DNA from: RGIG2041 sp045537695
GTDB lineage: Bacteria; Bacillota; Clostridia; UBA1381; UMGS1253
Length of the DNA: 64,000 bases
Direction: 5' to 3'
NCBI GenBank assembly: GCA_045537695.1
Contig: JAZSQB010000027.1
Span: 1 to 64,000 of the forward strand
Below are positions 53,560 through 62,021 of this stretch, in pieces (position 1 is the first letter of the stretch; every line of letters starts with the position of its first letter). The notes beneath the pieces were generated by a model. The model worked only from the letters and a program-made list of their open reading frames with translations, was not told the DNA's origin and did no database searches. Made by a program: the position numbers and the translations under genes.

Positions 53560-53630
53560 GCAGGAGCAAGCCCCTGCCCTACAAGCTTAATTTAAATTAT
53601 GTGTGTAGGGCAAGGCGATTCGGCGCGCCG
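53560..53630. repeat. Inverted pair of REP-like units (BIME-like)
   Basis: Unit 1 on the minus strand (53560-53583) is nearly identical to unit 1 at 38223-38246. Unit 2 on the plus strand (53605-53630) starts GTAGGG and ends GGCGCGCCG. The spacer is about 21 bp. Confidence 0.8.
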
Positions 53631-53648
53631 TTTATTGTATCGCCACAC

Positions 53649-53683
53649 AAAAAAGCGTGCAGTTTAAACAACTACACGCTTTT
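53649..53683 (-). terminator. Terminator of the Na+-pump subunit operon
   Basis: AAAAGCGTG.AGTT/AACT.CACGCTTTT arms are followed by T6 on the minus strand. Confidence 0.8.
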
Positions 53684-53756
53684 ATTCTTCTATAATATTC
53701 GTTCGGTAATTTGTATTGCCCCAAACATTCTGGATGTTCCCTTTAAGCCTCTAGGC

Positions 53757-53936
53757 TTATTTCTTTTCCTTTGTGGAAACATTCAAAAGATAAATGCAAA
53801 GAATAATCACACAGGTCACAATTAAAATACCTGCCATACCTTTACCCATATACTGCAAAGAATCTACAAATGCATCAGTTTTAAAAGTGTTCACTGCCCA
53901 TGCACCTAAACCTTCTACCCATTTTAAAAATCCCAT
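53757..53936 (-). CDS. Small subunit of a Na+-pumping decarboxylase (OadG-like)
   Basis: This 59-residue membrane protein starts MGFLKWVEGLGAWAVNTFK. It has one membrane helix (about residues 35-52, GILIVTCVIILCIYLLN) and ends in Lys-rich VSTKEKK. A small single-helix protein next to the beta subunit is characteristic of oxaloacetate, glutaconyl-CoA or methylmalonyl-CoA decarboxylase complexes, where it anchors the cytosolic subunits. It lies 25 bp after oadB with an AGGAGG box. The sequence itself is too short to name the complex. Confidence 0.75.
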   Translation of the reverse strand: MGFLKWVEGLGAWAVNTFKTDAFVDSLQYMGKGMAGILIVTCVIILCIYLLNVSTKEKK

Positions 53937-53961
53937 AATTACTACCTCCTGAAGTTCACAC

Positions 53962-55059
53962 TTAACCTAACAGGCTTAAGATTAAGCCGCCTGCAATAAC
54001 GGATGCAATCTGACCGGATACATTTACACCGATGGTATGCATCAAAAGGAAGTTGGAGCTATCTTCCGCCAGACCCATCTTATGCACAACACGCGCCGAC
54101 ATCGGGAAGGCGGAAATACCTGCCGCACCTATCATCGGATTGAGCTTCTTGCCCGGCTTTAAGAACAGGTTAAACAGCTTTGCAATCATCACACCGCCGA
54201 AGGTATCGAAGATAAATGCCACCAGACCGAGACCCATAATAAGAAGTGTGCTCGGGGTTAAAAATGCATCCGCCTGCATCTTAAATGCAATGGTGATACC
54301 CAAAAACAGCGTAATCAAATTCGCAAGCACCTTCTGCGCGGTTTCAGACAGATTGTCTAAAACGCCGCATTCGCGAATCAGGTTACCGAACATCAAAAAG
54401 CCAATCAGCGCCACACTCATCGGTGCAACCAGACCGGTGATAATCGTAATCACAATCGGGAAGAGGATTCTTGTCAGCTTGGAAACCTCCATCGGCTTGT
54501 ATTCCATCTTAATCTTTCGTTCCTGCTTAGTGGTAATCATTTTAATTACCGGCGGCTGGATAATCGGCACAAGTGCCATATAAAAATAAGCCGCCACCAT
54601 AATTGCACCTAAATATTTCGAGTTTAATACATTTGCCACGAAAATCGAGGTCGGACCGTCTGCCGCACCGATAATTGCAATGGATGCCGCGTCGTTTAAG
54701 TCAAAGCCAACCAGTCTCGCCAAACTCAGCGTAAAGAAAATACCGAACTGTGCTGCCGCACCGAAAATCATCAGCTTCGGATTGGACAGAAGCGGACCAA
54801 AGTCAATCATTGCGCCAATGCCGACAAACAAAAGGAGCGGAAACAGCTCGTTTGCAATACCAGCGTTAAATAAAACCTCAATCGTTTCAATGGCACCGGA
54901 GAACGGCAGGTTCACCAAAATCGAGCCAAAACCCATCGGCAAAAGCAAGGTCGGTTCCATGTCCTTTTTGATGGCAAGATAAATTAAAATTCCGCCGATA
55001 ATCCACATAACCACCTGTTGCCATTGAATGGCTAAAATGTTTTCATACAATACTTCCAT
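53962..55059 (-). CDS. oadB: Na+-transporting decarboxylase beta subunit
   Basis: This polytopic membrane protein of 365 residues, family OadB/GcdB/MmdB, couples decarboxylation of a biotin-bound carboxyl group to Na+ export. The family core is present: GAMIDFGPLLSNPK, the conserved region with DAASIAIIGAADGPTSIFVAN (Asp for Na+; here split as AIIGAADGPTSIF), FLMFGNLIRECGV and the C-terminal HTIGVNVSGQIASVIAGG. Alpha (carboxyltransferase) and biotin-carrier genes are not here, so the substrate is undecided. Its promoter at 55119-55147 contains a palindrome. Confidence 0.93.
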   Translation of the reverse strand: MEVLYENILAIQWQQVVMWIIGGILIYLAIKKDMEPTLLLPMGFGSILVNLPFSGAIETIEVLFNAGIANELFPLLLFVGIGAMIDFGPLLSNPKLMIFGAAAQFGIFFTLSLARLVGFDLNDAASIAIIGAADGPTSIFVANVLNSKYLGAIMVAAYFYMALVPIIQPPVIKMITTKQERKIKMEYKPMEVSKLTRILFPIVITIITGLVAPMSVALIGFLMFGNLIRECGVLDNLSETAQKVLANLITLFLGITIAFKMQADAFLTPSTLLIMGLGLVAFIFDTFGGVMIAKLFNLFLKPGKKLNPMIGAAGISAFPMSARVVHKMGLAEDSSNFLLMHTIGVNVSGQIASVIAGGLILSLLG

Positions 55060-55112
55060 TTTTGTTGTCCTTTCTTTTTTAAGTATTTTTCAGGGGGAAG
55101 CCCTAAAAACAC

Positions 55113-55147
55113 GGTATAATTATACCATACAACCTTTCAAATCACAA
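55113..55147 (-). promoter_or_regulatory. oadB promoter with palindromic -10 region
   Basis: On the minus strand, TTGTGA, a 17-bp spacer and TATAAT with extended TGG. The -10 box lies inside the perfect 14-bp palindrome GGTATAATTATACC (55113-55126), a possible repressor site. Confidence 0.65.
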
Positions 55148-55282
55148 GAAAAACTTGTAAAAATAATGTTAAAATTTTACCTGTTTTTGTCGAAATACTT
55201 GTACACAATTTTCGAAATGTCCGCAATCATCGCGTGTGCATTTTCTTCCCAAAACGCCGTAACGCAAAAGAAGACCACCATA

Positions 55283-55313
55283 AAAATATGCACCCCACAC
55301 AGGTGGGATGCAT
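55283..55313 (-). terminator. Terminator of the Na/Pi transporter gene
   Basis: ATGCA.CCCAC and GTGGG.TGCAT arms (55288-55313) are followed by ATTTTTA on the minus strand. Confidence 0.65.
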
Positions 55314-55352
55314 AGCCTAATTTTATTTGTTATTTACACTGACAGCTTATCT

Positions 55353-57008
55353 TCATTCCTTCTGAGAGCCTGTTGGATTGACTATACTATACCCCACATT
55401 CACCAGATGGTCCGCAACTCTTTCGAGGCGCGTAACTGCAGAAGCATAGTACGGGCTGACGTCCATAGAGCACTGCCCATCTGCGAGGCGCGCGAAGTGG
55501 CGCGCGGTAAGGTCTTTTTTCATACGGTCCGCTTCGTTTTCGAGAACCGTCAGTTCGCCAAGCCGGCTTCTGTTTAAATTCGTAAAGGCATCCTTGGCGA
55601 TTTCCATCATCTTAAAAATGCAGGTGTGCATCTGCACAAGCTCGGCTTGCGCTGTCTGGGAAAACACGATGGATTTATTCTGCATTTCTTCGCCGATGTC
55701 GCAAAAGTTCTCTGCGTGGTCGCCGACACGCTCGAGGTCGTTTAATACATGGAAGTATGCACCGATTTTGCGCTCATCGCTTTGCTGCACGTGGGAAGAA
55801 AGTGAGATAAGGAACTTCGTCAGCGCGCTGTTTGTAAAGTCGATAATCGCTTCATTTTCCGCAATTTTTTCTTTGTGCGCCAGGTTACCGGTTTCCATCG
55901 TCTCCATAGAAAGCATAATGTTTTCTTCCACGAGGTCAAACAGATAGACCATTTCTTTTTTCACCTGCATCAAGGCAATCGGCGGTGTGGACAACAAACG
56001 ATTGTCCACGTACTTGAGCGCACGCGTTTCGCCTGCCTGCTTTTCCGGAATGACCGCGCAGGCGTAGTCCACAAGCTGCTTTACAAACGGCAGAAGCATA
56101 ACCGTTGTTGTCACGTTAAAGATAACGTGGAACGCGGACAGACGCATCTGCAAGGACATCTGATCGTCCGCCGGAAACATGGAGGTCAGAACGGAAATGA
56201 CAAAATCTTTAAAAATCCAGATGAGGACGGTAAATAAAACCGTACCAATCATATTAAAGGTAAAATGCACGAGCGCCACGCGCTTTGCGTTTGCGTGCGC
56301 ACCGACACTCGCCAGAAGCGCCGTCACACAGGTACCAATGTTCGCACCAAGCACAATAAACAAGGCTAAATCCAGCGGCAATACACCTGCGCCGACCATT
56401 GTGATGACAACACCCGTTGCCGCAGAAGAGCTTTGAATCAGTGCCGTGAAAACCACGCCGACCAAAATCAGCAGAAGCGGAAAATCAATTACGCGGAAGA
56501 TGTTTACAAACATTTCTTCCACCAGGGGATTGCCGAACGCCTGCTCGCTGCTCATAATCTCCAGACCGACAAAAATCAGACCGAGACCGCTGCAGAGGCT
56601 GCCCGCAATCTTCATTTTTTCCTTGCTGCTAAAGCCCATCATCACACCGGCAAATGCCAAAAGGTACATTGCCATATTAAAGTAGTCGTTTTTCAGCGCC
56701 ACAAGGACACCCGTAATCGTCGTACCGATGTTGGCACCCATAATAATCGACACCGCCTGCATCAGCGTCATAACACCGGCGTTTACCAAGCCGATGGCCA
56801 TGACCGAGGTCGCCGAAGAGCTTTGGATAATCGCGGTCACGCCCGCACCGACGCCCACGCCGGTAAAGCGGTTGTTGCTGATTTTTCCGAGCAGCTTTTT
56901 CATACCGTTGCCGGCGCTTTTTTCCAAAGCATCGCCCATAAAGTTCATGCCGACAATGAATACACCAACGCCTGCCAAAAGCCAAATCAAATTCTGTAAA
57001 ATCTGCAT
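55353..57008 (-). CDS. Na/Pi cotransporter family protein with PhoU-like domain
   Basis: The 551-residue protein has about nine membrane helices holding two inverted repeats with the family motif QSSSA (AIIQSSSATSVMAIGL and ALIQSSSAATGVVITM), followed by a C-terminal cytosolic helical domain resembling PhoU (ERKIGAYFHVLNDLERVGDHAEN). It should transport phosphate with Na+, or act as a phosphate sensor-transporter like YjbB. It stands alone, without pst genes nearby. Confidence 0.93.
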   Translation of the reverse strand: MQILQNLIWLLAGVGVFIVGMNFMGDALEKSAGNGMKKLLGKISNNRFTGVGVGAGVTAIIQSSSATSVMAIGLVNAGVMTLMQAVSIIMGANIGTTITGVLVALKNDYFNMAMYLLAFAGVMMGFSSKEKMKIAGSLCSGLGLIFVGLEIMSSEQAFGNPLVEEMFVNIFRVIDFPLLLILVGVVFTALIQSSSAATGVVITMVGAGVLPLDLALFIVLGANIGTCVTALLASVGAHANAKRVALVHFTFNMIGTVLFTVLIWIFKDFVISVLTSMFPADDQMSLQMRLSAFHVIFNVTTTVMLLPFVKQLVDYACAVIPEKQAGETRALKYVDNRLLSTPPIALMQVKKEMVYLFDLVEENIMLSMETMETGNLAHKEKIAENEAIIDFTNSALTKFLISLSSHVQQSDERKIGAYFHVLNDLERVGDHAENFCDIGEEMQNKSIVFSQTAQAELVQMHTCIFKMMEIAKDAFTNLNRSRLGELTVLENEADRMKKDLTARHFARLADGQCSMDVSPYYASAVTRLERVADHLVNVGYSIVNPTGSQKE

Positions 57009-57096
57009 ACGTTTTTTCTCCTTCCGTTTTCCCCTATCCTAGTTTTCACTGCTACAGTTTATCAAAAAGATAGCCGAAAGTAAACAGTCCATCCCA

Positions 57097-58194
57097 TTAC
57101 TTCTTCTCTTTTTTCAGCAAGAGCCGAAGCTGTGCCGCCCCGGTTTTCGCAAAGCTGCGCAGCACCTTCTGCATCATCGTCCGCGTCGGCGCATCCAACG
57201 ATTTCACCTTTTCCCGTATCGGCGAAAAGTCCTTGCGCAGCGCCTTTAAAAGCTCCGGATATGTGGTGGCATTGGTCGACTGCAAAATCTCAAACAGGGT
57301 GTCGACAAATGCTTTGCGCGTCTCCGGCAAAAGAGATTCCATCCACGCGGTCAGCGTTTTATTCGTTAGCGAAGAGAACAAATCCACTTTCTTTAAACGC
57401 ACAAAATCTGCACCTTGTATCTCCCATGTAAACGGATTGTGCTGCAGCAGCGGTAAGGACTTGCTTGCCACCACCGTGTGCGGCCCGTAATTTGCCAGAA
57501 GCATACCGACAATGGAGCTGTGCGGGACGGTTTTATAAATGCGCTCCTGTATACTCTTATACGCTTCGCTTGCAAATACCGCCGGCAAAAATCCCGGTCC
57601 GTCGTGGTTATAAATAGCTTGTATGCGCTTTTTTATGCCATATGGCGCGTGCATTGCCGCATACACCGCCAAATGTCCGCCCTTGGAATGTCCGCCCAAA
57701 ATCAAACTGCCGCGCAAATAGCGCGCCGTGCGCTTTAAATAGGTTGCCGCCATTGCCTGTGAAGGAATGTTTTCCGAATACGCTAAATTAAAATCTTCCT
57801 TCCACCCCACGAGGGTTGTATCCGTCCCTCGAAAGGCAATATAGTGCAATCGTGTCGTCAAACGCAGGGTCACCGCCGCAAACTGCAGCTCACTTTTTGT
57901 ATCCGTCACGGATTTATAGCAAGCCAAAGGAAGCTCGCCAAAGCGCACGCTGTCCTTCACCGCTTCGAGCAAAAGCGTATTGTCGCGCGGCAGGGTTGTA
58001 TTTAGCGTAATGCTTTCATCCGAAAGCTGCGCAATATCCCGCACGGTGACATCAAACTTATGCCGCGCGGAAACGTAACCATCGAATACAAAATAAGCAA
58101 GCTGCGCCAAAACAAGGCTGTCCACCTCGCAAAACGGCATCTGCGTAAAGCTACGGTCTCCATATTCTTTTATATACGTAAGCATATTGCCCAT
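57097..58194 (-). CDS. DUF2974 (Mbeg1-like) alpha/beta hydrolase
   Basis: The 365-residue protein has the lipase-like nucleophile elbow GGHSKGGHLAVYAA (Ser in GxSxG) and the upstream RLHYIAFRGTDTTLVGWKEDF block (parts IAFRGTDTTL, GWKEDFNLAY) typical of DUF2974. It has no signal peptide and a Lys-rich C terminus. The function is not known; a lipase or esterase acting in the cytosol is likely. It is divergent from the ger operon. Confidence 0.82.
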   Translation of the reverse strand: MGNMLTYIKEYGDRSFTQMPFCEVDSLVLAQLAYFVFDGYVSARHKFDVTVRDIAQLSDESITLNTTLPRDNTLLLEAVKDSVRFGELPLACYKSVTDTKSELQFAAVTLRLTTRLHYIAFRGTDTTLVGWKEDFNLAYSENIPSQAMAATYLKRTARYLRGSLILGGHSKGGHLAVYAAMHAPYGIKKRIQAIYNHDGPGFLPAVFASEAYKSIQERIYKTVPHSSIVGMLLANYGPHTVVASKSLPLLQHNPFTWEIQGADFVRLKKVDLFSSLTNKTLTAWMESLLPETRKAFVDTLFEILQSTNATTYPELLKALRKDFSPIREKVKSLDAPTRTMMQKVLRSFAKTGAAQLRLLLKKEKK

Positions 58195-58304
58195 AAGACA
58201 ATTTCCTTTCCGCCTGTATTATATCATATTTTTCCCGTTTTGCAAGTTTTTAGATGTATAAATTTTAAAAATTGGATGCAAACTTTTAAGCGGAGGCGAT
58301 GCAA

Positions 58305-59363
58305 ATGAAAAACATCAAAAACGCTGTCGGTTTATTCGCCGTCTGCTGCATCAGTATACTCGGCATCGGTCTGTTCAGCTTGCCGACGGCAGGCGCACAT
58401 TTCGGTTCGACATTTTACTGGGGCTATTTGCTCGCCGGCGGACTGCTTGTGTTGTGCGGTGTACTGCTTTGCACAGCGAAGCGAACGGCTGTCGGCTATG
58501 CGGCATTTCAAAAATCCCATCCGAAAGGTGCCCGCTTTCTCTCTATACTCTACATCTTATTTTATACCGCCATTGCCGCTTTTATATTCGCTTATTATAC
58601 ACATACGGTACAAGGTTGGTTTTTAAACAGCGTGCAGCGGTTTTTCCTCGCGCTGTTTTTGGTCGCCGTTTGTCTCACGATTGCCGCAAAACCACAAAAA
58701 ACGCTTTTGCGGCTGCTTGGGTTTCTCGCCTGGTTTGTGCTCTTTGCCGTCAGCGCGATGCGCCTTGTCATGCTTTTGCAGGGCGATGTTCGCCATCTGC
58801 AACCCTTTTTCGAAGCGGAAACGACAACCAGTCTGCCAAGCGGCACCCTCTTTATTGCCGCTTTTTTTGTATTGCTCGGCTTTCTTCCCTGCACCACCGA
58901 AAATCGGCGCATTAAGCGCATCGCTGCCGGCAGTGCGGTTTTGGTCTGCACCGCGCTGTTTATCTGCGCCACCGCCGGCTGCATCAGCCTGCTCGGTCCC
59001 TGGCAGACCGCACAATACTTAAACAGCACTGTCCTTGCGATGAAATCTCTGCAGCCGGCGCAGACGGATTTGCTCCAGCGTGCTGACCTTGTTTTTATCC
59101 TCACCTGGTCTGTACTGCTTTTGTGTGCCGGCGCCCTCTGCGCGCACATACCGCTACACCACCTTTTCAAAGCCTATCCCAAGCTGAAAAGTGGTTGGCT
59201 ATGCGCTGCATTCGGCGTTGTGTATACAATCACTGCCCTATGTGTTCCCAGTGAAGAAAACGCCCTACTGTGCCTGATTTACACCGCGATGCCCGGCGGC
59301 ATCCTGTTCTTTTTTCTTTTACCTCTGCTGTTGCAATTCTACGCAAGGAGACACCGCCCATGA
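58305..59363 (+). CDS. gerAB: Spore germination permease, GerAB family
   Basis: This is the membrane transporter-like subunit of a germinant receptor, 352 residues and about ten helices of the amino-acid permease fold (ILGIGLFSLPTAGAHFGS at the start is the substrate-site loop). The start at 58305 is chosen because GGAGGCG lies 8 bp upstream; an ATG two codons earlier is too close. It overlaps gerAC by 4 bp (ATGA). Sequence conservation is modest, but the neighbours confirm the role. Confidence 0.85.
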   Translation: MKNIKNAVGLFAVCCISILGIGLFSLPTAGAHFGSTFYWGYLLAGGLLVLCGVLLCTAKRTAVGYAAFQKSHPKGARFLSILYILFYTAIAAFIFAYYTHTVQGWFLNSVQRFFLALFLVAVCLTIAAKPQKTLLRLLGFLAWFVLFAVSAMRLVMLLQGDVRHLQPFFEAETTTSLPSGTLFIAAFFVLLGFLPCTTENRRIKRIAAGSAVLVCTALFICATAGCISLLGPWQTAQYLNSTVLAMKSLQPAQTDLLQRADLVFILTWSVLLLCAGALCAHIPLHHLFKAYPKLKSGWLCAAFGVVYTITALCVPSEENALLCLIYTAMPGGILFFFLLPLLLQFYARRHRP

Positions 59364-60388
59364 AAAAATACATTTTATTTTTGATGCCGCTATTGCTCCT
59401 TTGCGGCTGCTACCCCTATACGGAAATTGAAAACACCGATATTTTAACCTCACTCTATGCAGATGCCGCAAACGGCGCATTTCACTTAGGGGGCGGCGTT
59501 GCCAATGTGCGCAATTTTTCCGATGCGATGGCAGAAGACCCCGTCAGTCTTTTGTATACGACCGGCGAAAATTTGGAAAACGCCGTAGAAAATCTGCACC
59601 GCAGTGCGGACCACGAGCTATTTTACGGTGCACTGCGCGCCGTACTCATCGGTGACAGTCTCGGCAAAAAGGACATCTATCCGTTAGTCCGCTATCTGGA
59701 TGCGCAGCCGCGCCTGCGCCGCGCCACCGCCGTATTTACCACCGACGGGGACATCGAGGAAATCGTCACCTACAAAGCCATCAACGACTTTTCCGGCGGC
59801 TTTGCCGCGGACAGCATTGTATCGACGCTTTATCAGCGCGGCGAGATGCGCGCCGCCAGCATCGGCGACATTCTCTATGCACGCAGCTTAGGCGATGCCG
59901 GATACTGCATCCCGCACATTACGCTTCGGGAGGACACGATGCAAATTGACGGCTATACCCTCTTTCGCGGGTCTCAAGCCGTTGGTTTTACCGAAAGCAA
60001 AGCCATCCCCTTTTTCACCGTCAAAAATGCAGCGCAGCAGCATATCGTTGACGGTCAGCCGCTCACAACCAAGCTAAACAAAAAGCGCATTTTGCCCAAA
60101 ATACAGGATAATAAACTGCACATCGACGTTGCCTTTACCTTTGCACTCGCGCAGGGGCAAGGCGCGGACACCTTAAAGCCGGCGCGCCACAAGGATGCGC
60201 GACAAAGGCTGAAATCCAAGCTTAAAACCGAGGTGGAAGACGCGCTCGCTCTTGTGCGCGAGACGCAGTGCGATTTTTTGGAAATCTACAAAAGTCAAAT
60301 GGCGCAAAGCCGCGCGGATTTTGATATGAAGACCTGGAACAAGCTTTTGAAAACTATGACTTACAGCGTCAGCATCACGCTAAAGTGA
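59360..60388 (+). CDS. gerAC: Spore germination lipoprotein, GerAC family
   Basis: This lipoprotein subunit of the germinant receptor has 342 residues. The signal peptide ends in LLLCGC (Cys17). The mature part has YTEIENTDILTSLYADA, matching the GerAC N-terminal domain, and a C-terminal helix-rich region. Such proteins sit on the outside of the inner spore membrane. It follows the gerAB stop codon with a 4-bp overlap; gerAA starts 10 bp later. Confidence 0.87.
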   Translation: MKKYILFLMPLLLLCGCYPYTEIENTDILTSLYADAANGAFHLGGGVANVRNFSDAMAEDPVSLLYTTGENLENAVENLHRSADHELFYGALRAVLIGDSLGKKDIYPLVRYLDAQPRLRRATAVFTTDGDIEEIVTYKAINDFSGGFAADSIVSTLYQRGEMRAASIGDILYARSLGDAGYCIPHITLREDTMQIDGYTLFRGSQAVGFTESKAIPFFTVKNAAQQHIVDGQPLTTKLNKKRILPKIQDNKLHIDVAFTFALAQGQGADTLKPARHKDARQRLKSKLKTEVEDALALVRETQCDFLEIYKSQMAQSRADFDMKTWNKLLKTMTYSVSITLK

Positions 60389-60398
60389 GGGAAGAAAA

Positions 60399-61853
60399 AT
60401 GAACATCGATCCAAAAAGCATCTGCGACAAATACACCACGGAAAATAACGCGATTTCGCGCGTGCTCGATGCCGGATACGGCAGGATTTATCTTTTATAC
60501 ATCAAGCAGCTCAGCGATATGGAAGCGCTCCGCCAGGACATTATGCGCCCGATTCTGCAATACTGGCATTACTTAAAAAAGCCGCTGACCGCGGACGATT
60601 TGTATACGCAGGTGCTCTGCGTGGAGGAATGCAGCTTCTTAGATAAGGAAACGTCGATTGAAACACACTTATTCAACGGAATGACGCTTTTATTTACAGA
60701 AGACGGCGCCTGCATCGTCATCAACCTGCGCAAAAACGCAAGCTCGTCTCCCTCTGCACCGGAGCTGAATTACTCCGTCTGGGGTGCGAAGGATTCCTTT
60801 GTCGAAAACATTGAAATCAATTTATCCCTCCTGCGCTACCGTATGAAGGACCCGCGCCTGCGCACGGAGCTTCTCTACATCGGCAAGCGTACGAAAACCG
60901 CCGTGGTCGTCACCTACATTGCCGACATCGCCAACAACGAATATATCGAGCTTGTCAAGAAGCGCTTAAATGCCATCGATATTGACGGCATTTTGGAATC
61001 GGCGCATCTGCAATGGTTTTTAAAGGACAAGGCGTTTTCTCTGTTTCCGCAGGCAGGGCTGGAGCAGCGCGTCGACAACACGTGCGCCGCTATGCTGGAG
61101 GGCAAGGTCGCCATTTTATGCGAAGGCAGCCCTCTCGCTATCCTCACCCCCAAAGTGCTCACGGAGTTTTTCCGTGCCGACGAGGACGAGAGCGAAAATG
61201 TATATTTCGCCGTATTTTCCAAGGTTTTGCGCTATATCTGCGTGCTCATTTCCATTACCGTCACGCCGCTCTATATCGCTTTAGTCGCCTTCCACGCCGA
61301 AGCACTCCCCACCGCGTATACGATGATTCTCGCCGCCGGCAGGGCTGGCGTGCCGATGACGGTGGTCACCGAAATCATTTTAATGGAAGTTTTGGTGGAA
61401 ATTCTGCGCGAATGCCTGATGCGCATTCCAAAAAACATCGGCTCTGCCATCGGTATAGTCGGCGGTATCGTTGTCGGGCAGGCAACAGTGGAGGCCGGCA
61501 TCGTCAGCCCGTTGGTGCTTGTCATCGTGGCACTTTCGCTGATGACCTCCTTCGTCGTGCCGGATTACAGCTTAAACGGCACCGTGCGCATCGTGAAATT
61601 TATGCTGATATTTTTTACCGCTTTTTTCGGTCTGCTCGGTTTGGTCGCAGGTCTTATACTGCTGCTCACCGCCGCCATCGGTGACACAACACTGCACACG
61701 CCGTACTTCGCACCGTATGCGCCGTTTTCGTTGCGTGACAGCCTGAAAAGCTTTTTTACGAACAAATATGTATCGGTACGCCGCCCGCACTTTTTGCGCA
61801 CGAAAAATAAAATCCGGCAAAAGGTGGATGGGCGCAAGGATAAAACACCTTAA
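60399..61853 (+). CDS. gerAA: Spore germination protein, GerAA family
   Basis: This 484-residue protein has a soluble N-terminal domain (about 280 residues, with RTKTAVVVTYIADIANNEYIELVKKRL split as VVVTYIADIAN and LVKKRL). About five membrane helices follow (from VLRYICVLISITVTPLYIAL), with IPKNIGSAIGIVGGIVVGQATVEAGIVSP as family hallmark (parts IGSAIGIVGGIVVGQA and VEAGIVSPL). The usual operon order is A-B-C; here it is B-C-A. The protein forms the ion-channel-like part of the germinant receptor. Confidence 0.92.
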   Translation: MNIDPKSICDKYTTENNAISRVLDAGYGRIYLLYIKQLSDMEALRQDIMRPILQYWHYLKKPLTADDLYTQVLCVEECSFLDKETSIETHLFNGMTLLFTEDGACIVINLRKNASSSPSAPELNYSVWGAKDSFVENIEINLSLLRYRMKDPRLRTELLYIGKRTKTAVVVTYIADIANNEYIELVKKRLNAIDIDGILESAHLQWFLKDKAFSLFPQAGLEQRVDNTCAAMLEGKVAILCEGSPLAILTPKVLTEFFRADEDESENVYFAVFSKVLRYICVLISITVTPLYIALVAFHAEALPTAYTMILAAGRAGVPMTVVTEIILMEVLVEILRECLMRIPKNIGSAIGIVGGIVVGQATVEAGIVSPLVLVIVALSLMTSFVVPDYSLNGTVRIVKFMLIFFTAFFGLLGLVAGLILLLTAAIGDTTLHTPYFAPYAPFSLRDSLKSFFTNKYVSVRRPHFLRTKNKIRQKVDGRKDKTP

Positions 61854-61958
61854 AAAGCAATGTTTTGGTAAATTGCTGTATAAAGAACGGCCAAAATTTG
61901 CCAAGGAATCGGCGCAACAGACATTCTTTTTTTCTGCATAATTAAACTATGCTTCGTC

Positions 61959-61987
61959 TTGCTTTTTGTCTTTAACTGCGGTATAAT
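61959..61987 (+). promoter_or_regulatory. Promoter of the NSS symporter gene
   Basis: TTGCTT, a 17-bp spacer and TATAAT, 35 bp before the start codon. Confidence 0.65.
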
Positions 61988-62021
61988 GCTTATATCCGTA
62001 GAACAACGAGGGGGTTTTTTA

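Noticed and set aside
58595..59170. 191-residue minus-strand frame
   Set aside because: It mirrors gerAB; Arg/Ser/Ala-rich composition without domains.
61853..61941. Minus-strand 29-codon frame MQKKRMSVAPIPWQ...
   Set aside because: Hydrophobic and tidy, but no ribosome site, and it lies antisense just before the NSS promoter.
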